From the NCBI RefSeq assembly GCF_023078275.1, contig NC_062983.1, positions 9,231,001-9,295,000 of the forward strand: a stretch of DNA of 64,000 nucleotides, given 5' to 3'. A model generated the notes under the pieces. That model made no database searches and had not been told where the DNA came from. It worked only from the letters and a program-made list of their open reading frames with translations. The position numbers were made by a program, and so were the translations under genes. The stretch comes from Leguminivora glycinivorella (lineage: Eukaryota; Arthropoda; Insecta; Lepidoptera; Tortricidae). Below are positions 43,421-54,100 of the stretch, one piece after another (position 1 is the first letter of the stretch; every line of letters starts with the position of its first letter).

Positions 43421-44927
43421 TAAGATTTACAACAATAGTCAGGAATACAGTGTTTTATACACTACAACTACCAGTTCTTATTAACACCTGGTCTCTGCAT
43501 GTGGGCTGAACAAAACATTTGACCAATCTCCTTGACTTGCTTACTATGGTGTGGGAAGTATGCATTTGAAAGTGTTTTGTGTGGGTAGCTACTGTGTTGT
43601 CTAATTTAAGACAGATGTTCAAAGCAAATTGGGACTTTGAAATTTCATGTTCATTGTATTGAGCTCGCTAATGCTATTTATGAGGTTTTTGAATTATTAT
43701 CCATCTATGAATTCCATAAACTTATAAATAGAATTTAAAATTTTCCAGACATTGTGCCATAAGAAAGGCTTAGCATTTAAAGTCTCCCCTACACTAGACC
43801 CCAGGCTGTAGCGGCCAGCAAAAGATCACGCTTTCTTGCTTACCATAAAGACAGCCAAGGTGACTCAAGATAGAAAGAACGGGAGGATCTTGTGGAGGCC
43901 CTATGCACCTATGGGGTGCCCTGTGCCTTAGGATAAGCAAAATAAGGACAAGATTTGATTCTCATCATAATATAAAAAAACTTCTCAAAATTACTGGGGA
44001 TCATGCGACTTTTATCCAATTGCAGACATATATAGACTTGCCCAAAATCTGGTAGGCTCTACGTAAGACTATACAGTGAATTATTTCTACCATTTTCAGG
44101 GGCCATTAAATGATGGACTGCAGTCTGGATTCCAACTGCCAACCTATTTAATGTCTTGGCTTACTATTGAAGTCGAGAAGAAACAGACCATAAGCCTCAT
44201 TTTATTTTAAAGACCTTACACCTAAAGGAACTAATTATAACATAAAATAAAAAAGCCTTTTAATCTAATTGCATTATTACAATTTTTTACATTAATTTTT
44301 ATTTAATTATGCTGGTGCATTAGACCATTTTTGGGTGAAGGCCCCCTCCTCATTGAAAGGAACTAATTAGTACCTAATAATTAGTGATCAGTGATCACAA
44401 CGTATTTAAGGTGATACAGGCAAAATACTCCAATTCACACACTTTGAAAAACTTCTATACAAACACAGATAGTAATCAAACAGATCTGCCACAAATCTAG
44501 TTCCTGTTCATCCAACATAAAGCATGGACCACTTATTGTGTGCTGCAGCTGACCAACTGTATTCGCTCATGCTCTGATTGCAGAGACAATACTTTTATTG
44601 TTACTGTTACAATGCAGGTGATATTGTTGGGGATTGTTCGACAGATTGGCAGTGAATGGTGTATCATGTTTGGAAATTTTCAAATTACATAATTCATATA
44701 TTTAATTCCAGCAACATGCCCTATACATTAGATATGACCTATTTTTTTTTAATATTAGCTAGAATTTATTGTACACAAGAATCAGTAGGTAAAATACTAA
44801 GCACTTTGGTATTATATGAGTCAAATGAAACCATGAGTGACCATCATTGATGCTTTTCAAAATAGTTTAACATAAAAATTAAGTGGGATTTGGTTTTTTT
44901 TGATAGTTTCATAAGATTTTTATTTTA
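43421..44927. other. Non-coding; presumably intron or downstream part of the minus-strand gene
   Basis: No exon could be supported on either strand. If the gene starting at 45932 continues leftward, this is its first intron; I could not find a clear acceptor plus coding segment. Confidence 0.35.
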
Positions 44928-45107
44928 AACTAGCTTTTGCCCCCGGCTTCACACGTTAGAAAGACACAAAAAGTCGCGTTTGTCACTCTCCATCCCTTCA
45001 ACAATCTCCACTTAAAAAATCATGACAATTCGTCGCTCCGTTTTGCCGTGAAGGATGGACAAACAAACAGACACACAAATTTTCCCATTTATAATATTAG
45101 TATGGAA
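44928..45107 (+). repeat. CTAGCTTTTGCCCGCGGC repeat, copy 5
   Basis: Same family, ending ATAATATTAGTATGGA. It lies about 75 bp beyond the 5' splice site of the host exon, so probably just inside its first intron, in the opposite orientation to the gene. Confidence 0.75.
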
Positions 45108-45181
45108 GTATGGATAGACAGTGTATTTGTTTGTCTATTCTACTTGTTATGCTGACTTTCAAATAAAAATAGCTTACTCAC

Positions 45182-45932
45182 CTCTAGTTTCTTGTAAGTC
45201 TTTATTCAGTCTTTCATTGGTCATCTTCAAACTAGTAATCTGGTCCAAGAGGTATGTCAGCAGTCTACTGCCAACCTGACTCCCGGACAACCCCGAGCTC
45301 TCTTCCGACACCGAGTCCACCTCCCCATTAGCCGGCCGGGCTATATCAGGCAGTCCTTGCACGCAAGGATCGCTGTATCTCCGCGCACACTCGTCCTTCT
45401 CATTGGTATTCATATCACTATTGGAATTCGTGTCGCCGACTGATGTAACTATAGGCGGCAAGCTCGCGAAGTCTTGGCTGTCTGAGCAATTCTTTGGTTG
45501 GAAGTAATTAGTGTTCAAAGGGGTGCTGTTTGGGGTGCTGCAGTCTTCAGGCTTCTCGCGACGGCGCGGTCGCGGTCGCTGCACCTGCACACTCTTGTTT
45601 ACACTCTGCACGTAACGATACTCAGGAGGATACAAAGGCATCGCAGGACTACAGTAGGTAGGCGGCGTAGGCAGGGACATCGGCTCTGCGTAACCGAACA
45701 TGTTAAACCTGCACGGGTCGTAACCCGGCGCGAACTGCGAACCCCAATTCATATTAGGACCCATAAAAGAATCATACGTATCCATACTCGGGGTAGACTC
45801 CTGTATATGGCACATAGTTTTGTCCAACCATTTCGATAAATATGAACCTTTGCTTCCTCGAGATTTTTTCCGCTTTCCCAGGGGACTGTTTTTATTCGCA
45901 GTACCGTTCACTTGCACTGGCGTTGAAGCCAT
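45182..45932 (-). CDS. Host gene, first coding exon (product not recognised)
   Basis: The ATG at 45932 sits in ATCAAATGG, a strong insect start context. The frame runs 250 codons plus one base to AACTAGAG, followed by GTGAGTAAGC at 45181, a near-consensus 5' splice site (phase 1). An earlier in-frame ATG (45971) has a poorer context and a hydrophobic N-terminus, so I prefer 45932. The protein starts MASTPVQVNG, has a basic GKRKKSRGSK patch (nuclear-signal-like), a Tyr/Pro/Met-rich stretch, a second basic patch RPRPRRREK, a short RRYSDPCVQGLP motif and a C-terminal amphipathic segment LLTYLLDQITSLKMTNERLN that looks like the start of a coiled coil. Its composition is coding-like and unlike the surrounding repeats. 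I do not recognise the family; a nuclear or scaffold protein is a guess. Later exons were not located. Confidence 0.75.
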
Positions 45933-46380
45933 TTGATCGCACACAAATAAGCACAAAAAGTTTCTAAACAAAGAAGCACTTGTAACTGTATAATTATTAT
46001 CTCATCGTTGCCCACACATCGAACCTTGTTTAGTATTCACGACCGAGTAAAAAAACAAATAATAAATATTCATGGACCGAGCGGAGGAACGACTATTCCT
46101 CAATTCAATTTCGATTGACCAATGACATGACGTTATCGGCTGGCTCGGCTGCTGTCATAATTTGACATTTTTGTCCTCAGAGACATTATTCACTAAATAT
46201 TTAACTAAAAGCGTGCCCCCAAGTAATTTACAAGTCACATTTTGGTGTCTTCGCGTCAAGTCAACCCTATGCTTACCAAATTCTGGCGTATCAAAACAAT
46301 GGTTAAAATGATGATGTGTACGTTTTATTTTTATTTTGTTACGTACGACTATAAATTGGAACCTTAAAACCAGTGAGCAT
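45933..46380 (-). promoter_or_regulatory. Probable 5' UTR and promoter region of the host gene
   Basis: Upstream of the ATG on the minus strand. The stretch 46110-46145 contains GACCAATGACATGACGTTAT, which on the plus strand reads as a CCAAT-like box and a TGACGT half-site. There is no clear TATA box. This is positional inference only; transcription start is unknown. Confidence 0.3.
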
Positions 46381-46548
46381 TAGGCTCCCCACAGACAGTC
46401 TTAAAAATTCATAATCTTAAAAAAAATTTGTATGCAAATTGACAGTTCAAACTGTCAGTCAATCTGTCAGTGTCAGTTTGAAGTGTCAATTTGCATACAA
46501 ATTTTTTTTAAGATTATGAATTTTTAAGACTGTATGTGGGGAGCCTTA
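46381..46548. mobile_element. Hairpin MITE 1 of an abutting cluster
   Basis: TAGGCTCCCCACAGACAGTC and the inner AAAATTCATAATCTTAAAAA arm are complementary to the second half, ending GGGGAGCCTTA. Almost the full 168 bp folds on itself, with CTGTCAGT-type repeats at the centre. TTA lies at both edges and may be a 3 bp target duplication. Confidence 0.85.
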
Positions 46549-46692
46549 GGCTTCCCACAGACAGTCTTAAAAATTCATAATATTAAAAAAAAAATGACAC
46601 TGACAGATCTGTCAGTGTCAGTTTGAACTGTCAGATTGCATACAATTTTTTTTTAAGATTATGAATTTTTAAGACTGTCTCTGGGAAGCCTA
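46547..46692. mobile_element. Hairpin MITE 2, same family
   Basis: TAGGCTTCCCACAGACAGTC to GACTGTCTCTGGGAAGCCTA is a second hairpin of the same family, sharing its first TA with the last bases of hairpin 1. It is shorter at the centre (TGACAGATCTGTCA). Confidence 0.85.
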
Positions 46693-46928
46693 AAGCTAGG
46701 AACACACTACGCGGACGTCCGTCGTGAATCGACCGCGGACGGGAATCTGGACAATGACATTACACATAACCGTGCAAACTATCGGTCGACGGACGCGGAC
46801 GTGGCCTTGAGTGCACGGACGTCCGATCGAAATCTGGCTCGCTGGATCTTTTGTTCCGTGCACACTGATAGGTCGCGGTCGCGGTCGTTTTACGACGGAC
46901 GTCCGCGTATATAGTATGTTCCTAGCTT
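46693..46928. mobile_element. Foldback MITE 3, different family
   Basis: It starts AAGCTAGGAACACACTACGC directly after hairpin 2 and ends GTTCCTAGCTT. Arms include GCGGACGTCCGTCGT and its complement. The interior has further GGACG/CGGTCGCGGTCG phrases. Non-coding; ORFs on both strands are by-products of the symmetry. Confidence 0.8.
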
Positions 46929-49081
46929 TATTCTTTGCTTTAAGCACAGTGGTGGTAGTTCTAAAAAAACGCCACAGAGAATGTTGCCAGCATTAAAAAT
47001 TAATAAGTTAAAAATAAATCATAATTATATATGTTGAATGTTTAAGAAAATTAATTGAAATATTTAAAAGGCTAAATTTAATCTATTAACTCAAATTCAA
47101 AGATAACTACATACAATCTAATGATTGCAGCGCCATCTAGAAACTAAACAGCCTTTTACATTAAGTCCCGAAAGTTGTCGATCGTTTCGTTAGATGGCGT
47201 TGTACGAGGAGTACCAAATACCTACCAATTTCTGTACAATTCATTGCATATTTTATTTCTTCAGTCAAGTATAAGGTATTATGAGGATATTTACTATGAT
47301 TACTAACCGATTCTTTCTGAATTTGAGTCTGTCAAATTGAATTCTATTAATTACGTAATGGCAAGTTATGGTATGGAAAAACTTTTATTTATGATTTGAT
47401 TGCATTAATTTTCAATTTATACTTAATCCATCCCATAGATATCCCGCTCACCTAGACTTTCTATAACTACGTTCTTGGGAACAGTAACCTATAGATAAAA
47501 GGTACAAACTTTCATGGATACCGCCATTTCTGTTGTACCTTTTGTGATTAAGGCCGATGTTACACTATTATAGAAATATGAATATGAAGGATCCACACTA
47601 TCTGATTTCATTTTTACAAGCTGTTATTAACTTACCTTGTTAGTATGTTAGTTTGGGTCAAAACGTTGAAGCTAAATTTGACCCACTTCCCGGTTTCCGA
47701 TTGAGCTGAAATTTTGCATGGATCATGGAGCCGATCTGATGATGGAGCAGAAAGGTGGTCATAGGCACTCTGTTATGAAACGTCGTATCCCCATCGAGTG
47801 GGGTATTTAAAAACGTCTCGGGGAGCAGTAGACGACTGTTGAAAGAAAGGGACAGTCGGCGATAAAAGCTTGTGCCAAAAATATAATTTTTGCAAAAAAC
47901 TTATCTATTCTTTATTTGTTCAATAGTTAATAGTTCAACAGACATTTTTGTGGCTTCTATTTTGAATTACAGTTTGGCAAAAAAAATGGAACAAAATATT
48001 AACAGTTAATATTCTCCTACAAGTGACTCAATAGTTGCTACATTCAAAACGGTTTGCATTGACGCTGGCGGCCCCTATTTTTTTCTAATCTTTTTTGCCA
48101 GGCTCTGTAGCTACTTTTTTAAAGATTATAATTAAAACAACAATAAAAGTCAATAAATTTAATATCTAAATACTCGTGTATTTTATAAAACAATTTGAAT
48201 TTTATTTACAATTTAGTTTCAATATAATTCCAAAATTTGATATATAATTCGCCATTTAATCACAAGTCAGGATCAGAAGGTAGAGAACAAAATGCTGTAT
48301 GGCACAAGGCAGACGTAGTTTGAAATAATTCACAAAGAATTAGCTTCATAATGTTCAGTATAATTCTTAATATAATCCGTATAGGTACTAGAAACTTATT
48401 TTAGTTATATGTTAGACATGAAAATTGGCAGTATGTTTTATTCTCTAATTAGGGATTGCGACCAAAGATTTGGGCCTCCCCATTCCTCCTTTATACCTAG
48501 TGTGGTTAACATTTATGATTACTCTTATTTATAAGATAATTAATTTCCATAGTCCAAAATCGATATCTTTGACAATCAGGCGAGCATTCATAACACCAAC
48601 GATAAAATGCTTATCTATGTCCACTTTATAAAACATTATTAAACAATCATATCTTAAAACTATCTTAAATTAACTTAATTAATATAACCAACGAGATAAT
48701 GTTTACAAATGAAAATTGCATTTATTTGCGATAAATATTTAGCTGTAGGTTTATAATCATATTCTTAGATTGTACTTGTGTTGATGTGTACATTCTGTGG
48801 ACAGGCGTACTTACAAAATTATGTAATACTAGTAGGTAACAGAAGATAAATAACCACAGCTGTTATTCGAGCCTAGACAGAAGTATTGATTCAAAGTTGT
48901 GTAGGAAATAGTTAGCTTCAGATATTTTTAGAAGAAAATGTTATAAGAAGAGACAAGTACAACTTCTTAATCATCGATATACTTCTTTTTAAGACTAAGT
49001 ATACATATTGGTCTATGGTCGGGACACCCATAATGACACATTTTTTTAAACATTCCATTTATTTCTTAGTATTACACGTTT
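46929..49081. other. AT-rich, no gene recognised
   Basis: A small inverted pair CGCCATCTA/TAGATGGCG at 47131-47199 is the only compact structure. 47630-47780 (GGGTCAAAACGTTGAAGC to GGTCATAGGCACTC) reads like a dispersed repeat but has no second copy here. Confidence 0.4.
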
Positions 49082-49218
49082 CTGGGGGGTTACCATGAAG
49101 TGCTAAAGCCGTTCAGTTTAGGTTGAGAGAAAGGGACGAAGCTATAGCAGTTCCATAGCTCCGTCCCTCCCTCTCAACCTAAACTGAACGGCTTTAGCAC
49201 TTCATGGTAGCCCCCCAG
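49082..49218. mobile_element. Foldback MITE, ~60 bp arms
   Basis: CTGGGGGGTTACCATGAAGT (49082) pairs with ACTTCATGGTAGCCCCCCAG ending 49218. The complementarity runs nearly unbroken to a loop around AAGCTATAGCAGTTCC. Non-coding. Confidence 0.85.
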
Positions 49219-49984
49219 TTCTATTGATCTTAGGAAAGGATTGAATACATATTGCACAATTTTAGCTGACACGTATATTTTGGTCAGACTATTTGATGTT
49301 AATAATGTTACAATTGTTACATATAAAAGGTTTTGTAACCTTTTTTGTTATAGATCGCAAGGATATACCTAACCCAATATATAAAACTATCATGCCAAAA
49401 TAATCTTTGTTTAAATAACAATTATTACATGTAGAACCGGTACGACACCGTCGTAATAAATATATAATCCTTAAAATACTAAATGAGTATACGATTTTTG
49501 ATCAAACAAATTATTATAAGTGCATTTTAACAGATGTGTATAATAAAACTTACATTTTTTACCTTCTTTGTCTACATTTAATAATAATATATTTTCCAGT
49601 ACATTACAATGACGGTCACGTACAATACGACATCTTAAATTACGAATGTAACGTACCCTATAATTTACTTCAATTCGTTATAAAAATATGAAAATATGAG
49701 ACCTCGTACTTTAAATAAGTATTTATGACACTAATAAGTAAAATCATACGCCAATTTTCTTCAAATGTTTTTAATCTATTGGAGGATAAAACCGACATAT
49801 TGATGTCAGAGCTCATTTAATTGAATAATGCTGCAAATAAGATTCTCTTGATTACCTCTCAAGGTTTCATTGCTAGTCAGCCATTAGATGCACCATATAT
49901 GGCCGATACTATAAAGAATATAAAGATCTCTTAAACATATAAAATTACGCTGTTTTTCATTATGCTAAAATTAATAGTACATTT
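49219..49984. other. AT-rich, nothing recognised
   Basis: No repeat or coding frame was noticed. Confidence 0.45.
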
Positions 49985-50208
49985 CGATACAAGTGCGAAA
50001 AAGAGGAAGTTAGAAACGAGTGGCGATAAATAATAATTAAAACACGACCGAAGGGAGTGTTTTAAATCGACACGAGTTACGAATTTCCTTTTCGCACGTG
50101 TATCGAACGACGTTTTTCAGTACAGATGAGCCTCCAAAGTTTCAACCTGGCATATAATGAACCACTTCTCGCACTAGTGCGTAAAAAAACACCATCTGTA
50201 CTGAAAAA
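49985..50208. mobile_element. Two adjoining foldbacks (composite repeat)
   Basis: The left part 49987-50107 begins CGATACAAGTGCGAAAA and ends with its near complement. The right part 50113-50208 is bounded by perfect 16 bp inverted repeats, TTTTTCAGTACAGATG and CATCTGTACTGAAAAA. Whether they form one element or one inserted beside the other is not clear. Confidence 0.7.
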
Positions 50209-50480
50209 TATATTTGACAGCGTTATTACAGTCCTTACGATTACGAACTTTTCCTGCTAAGTCACATGTTTATTGTTACGTCATTTTGGATTCCGGTATT
50301 TTGCAACGATTTTTCGCAAGTTTGCATTAATTCCTGCTCTTTAAATTTGGTACTTTTTTAGAAGATTAGCTTTAAAATAATGTAACTAGATATCAAGCAA
50401 ACTTTTAATGAGTTACAAAATAATGGGGTTCTGAAAAAAAAAATCTACTGTAAGGAGTTACTGTGCTGAGTACTGAAAGG

Positions 50481-50485
50481 TTACC
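50481..50485. repeat. 5 bp target duplication of BEL element, left
   Basis: TTACC immediately before the 5' LTR, identical to 56213-56217 after the 3' LTR. Five bases is usual for BEL/Pao integrases. Confidence 0.85.
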
Positions 50486-50663
50486 TGTTTAGTTAAAATT
50501 TGATTATCTATACGCACCTACACATACCTGTACCGATGTATGTACCGATGATGAGCCGACCCGCCACTGCATTTTTAGTTGCAATAAATAGTCATAAGCG
50601 TATGGACCTGTTTTAATTTCTTCTAACACCTTCACTCCAAAATGAACCCTAACAACCCGAACA
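50486..50663 (+). repeat. 5' LTR of BEL element
   Basis: 178 bp, TGTTTAGTTAAAATTTG to ACAACCCGAACA. No difference from the 3' LTR was seen on direct comparison. GCAATAAATAG at about 50580 holds an AATAAA polyadenylation signal. Confidence 0.95.
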
Positions 50664-50665
50664 TA

Positions 50666-50683
50666 TGGTCCATCGACCGGGAT
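50666..50683 (+). promoter_or_regulatory. Candidate tRNA primer-binding site
   Basis: TGGTCCATCGACCGGGAT starts with the TGG expected opposite a tRNA CCA end, two bases after the LTR. The implied tRNA 3' end contains TCCCGGTCGATGGA. I did not assign the tRNA species. Confidence 0.55.
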
Positions 50684-51108
50684 ATCAGTTACGGTGACCT
50701 ATCTCGCGGAGTGAATTTAATGTAATTTGGAGATAAATATGGACAAATAAGTGGAAAAAAGTGGACAATTAAACGGATAAAAATGTGTTAAAGTGATTTA
50801 AAGCGGAAAGAACGATAAGGACTGGTAATTTTAGAAGTTACAACAAAATATTTCTACAACCGTTTATTGTTCGAAGTAAAATGAACTGAGTGATTTGGCA
50901 TGTTTTAAAGGACAGTAAAATAGTGTATTCATACATTCATAGCGGCAAAATAAGTTAACAGTGGACATTCAGTGGTTACATGCAGCGCGAACTTACCTAC
51001 GGACTTATACGCTTACCTACATGGTAAAAAGTGAGTGCCGCGTTGGAACATTCTAGAACTTGGTGATTTCGGTATTTAATTAGCTATTTTTGGCAGTGAA
51101 ATTACACA

Positions 51109-54100
51109 ATGGAGCAAACAGAAAAGCGTATATTACTTCAGAAAGATACGTATGAAAAGATAGAAAAGGCGTATAGCAATTACAAAAAGTCGCCTAAGGA
51201 GAGGATAACTATTGGATATGTACAAGGGAGAATGGATACTCTGGATACCTATTGGAAGGAATTTAAGGTAGTTCATGAGAAAATACTTTTATCGATTTCA
51301 ATTGAAGAGAGACAATTACTTCCGTACTTCGCTGAAGATATGTTTGACAAGTTTGAGGAATTATTTTATACATACAAAGGGGAGTTGAAGACGGAGTTAT
51401 TGAAGTTTAGATCTGAAATCAGAGAGGTAGATACTGCCAATCGAAACACTGTGAGTATCTCAAGTACATGCAATAGTGAAGTCCGTTTGCCTAGAATTTC
51501 CATACCTACTTTCAATGGGAACTATACAGAGTGGCAATCATTTCACGATCTTTTTCTAGCGTTAATTCACAACAACTCGTCATTAGAGAATGTACAGAAA
51601 TTACACTACCTGAAAAGTAGTTTGACGGGTGACGCTGAAGTATTATTACGTCAATTTTTAATCACTGGAGAAAATTATGCCGAGGCATGGGCGATTCTGA
51701 AAAAGAGATATAACAACAAGAGATATATCGCGAATACAGTTTTTAAGAAGTTTTTTGGGCAACGCGCGTTATCTCAAGAATCAGCTTCTGCCATTAAACA
51801 GCTGTTAGATACTACAGTTGAATGTATAAATGCGCTGAAGAATTTGGGTTTGCCTACTGACCAGTGGGATGCAATCGTCGTGTTTGTTGTCATATCTAAG
51901 CTGGATGTCAGCAGTCATAAACAATGGGAAGAGACAATCAGTGAAAATAGCTCCGATGACTTACCTGGGTTTGAGAGATTGAAGCACTTTTTGGAAACAC
52001 GGTTTCGCACGTTAGAGATGGTAGAACCTGCAAATAGAAGTTACAAACAACCACCGAGTGTTAAACCGAAGTCATTTCACACAACGGCCAGCAACGACGA
52101 TCTGCAATGTACCTACTGCAAAGAAAACCACTACATCTATCAATGTAAGCAGTTCAGCAAGTTACCTATTGAAGAGAGATACAGCTTCGTCCAAGACAAC
52201 AACCTGTGCTTCAATTGTCTTGTACCTAATCACACCGTGTTTAAATGCAAACAACGAACGACATGTCAAATCTGCAAGAGAAAACACCACTCCTTATTAC
52301 ATAGAGAAAAGAAGAATATAAGTGAAGATAAACAACAACAGGATACAACTACAACACTAGTAGAAGAGAAGCCGCTTGCACACACAAACGAAGAAAGCTT
52401 CGTTACCAAGGTTGCAGCACATGTGGCAAGCGGAGCACATCCTGGTGAGAATATATGGTTGGCTACAGCACTGGTAGACGTCACATCGAGTTCAGGTCAG
52501 TCACACGTCTTCCGTGCTCTCATCGATCCAGGTTCAGAGGTGTCACTAGTAACATCAAGAGTCGTCGATTTGTTAGGTTTAAAGAAGAATGAGATCAGCG
52601 GCGTCATGTTTGGTGTTGGTGAAGGTAATCGCACATCTCTTAAACACTTAGTAGATTTACAGATTACGTCTAGATATGATACAAATTTCTCATTTAATGT
52701 TAACAATGCATATGTATTGAGGTCTATAACGCGTTTGTTACCAGAAAGGGAAATTAGAGGCTACACTTGGCCAGAGCTTAAGGATATACAACTGGCTGAC
52801 CCCACCTTCAACGTACCAGGTAAGATAGATATTTTACTTAGTGCGAAAATCTATGCGAAGATAATAGATCATGGTTTGATTAGGGGACCAGGTGACGTAA
52901 TCGCGCAGCACACCCGACTCGGGTGGATCTTGTCCGGTGATATTGAGGTCAATGCAAATAGGTCTCATAATGTTAGGAGTTTTCACATCACACGGCAGGT
53001 CCAGGAAGATAACATTCTACTAAGAAAATCCAGGGAATTAGAAACACAACTTTACACAACCAAGAAGGCTTGGTCAAAGGAGGAAGAAAGTGAAGAAATA
53101 TACAAAAACACAACTATAAGAGATGAAACAGGGAGGTATGAAGTACATCTGCCTCTGAAACAAACAAAAGAAGAAACGATAAATCATTGTGGTGAAAAGC
53201 AACAAGCACTTGACCAACAACTAGAAGCAAAGTCCCAAAGTAATCACAAACTGAAAGAAGAATACACGAAGGCCAACACTGAATATTTGACTTTAGGTCA
53301 TATGAAGAAAGCAGAGAGAGATTCAGAAGATGAAGGAGAAGCTATAAGAAGAAATAAACACTACCCTGTTATTTACGAGGACAAAGAAACTACAAACAAA
53401 AACTATTATGGAATGTGGATACATTACCGAGGTGCAGCAGTGGTGGAAGACTCCTTCTACGTGGACGGCTTGAAGACTGGTCACGATGAAGACTTATCTG
53501 AAATGAAGGTGATATACACTGAAGTTAGTAAGTTACTAAAAGCTGGTGGATTTAGCAAGCAAAGAAGTTCAAGCAACTCACACGAGCTGTTTAAGTACTT
53601 ACATGAAGGTAATGTCGGAAAAGAAAAGGTCAACAATCTGAAAATAAAGCTAGATAAGGTAATAAAAAGACTTGAACTTACCTGGGACAGGAACGAAGAC
53701 ATCTTTAAAATTACTGTGTACTTACCGGAACTCAGGAACCCTGTAACAAAAAGGTTAGTTTTGTCAGATGTGGCAAGGATCTTCAATCCCTTAGGATGGC
53801 TGGCTCTAGTCGTCATAACGGCTAATGTCATACAGAAGTTATGGCTTGTATGCAATCATGGAATAAACGAATGGGATACTTACCGAAATGAGCTGAACCA
53901 ACTTCAAATGATCGTTATCCCGCGATGGATAAAAATCACAGCACTCTGCAAAGACATACTACTTCATGAGTTCGCTGATGTGTCATCCGTGGCCTACGCT
54001 GCAGTAGCTTATGAACGAGTCGTAGATGAAGATGATGAAGTGCATATTAAAATGATAGCAGCAAAAACGATACCGATGGAGAAGACTTTTGACTGGGCTA

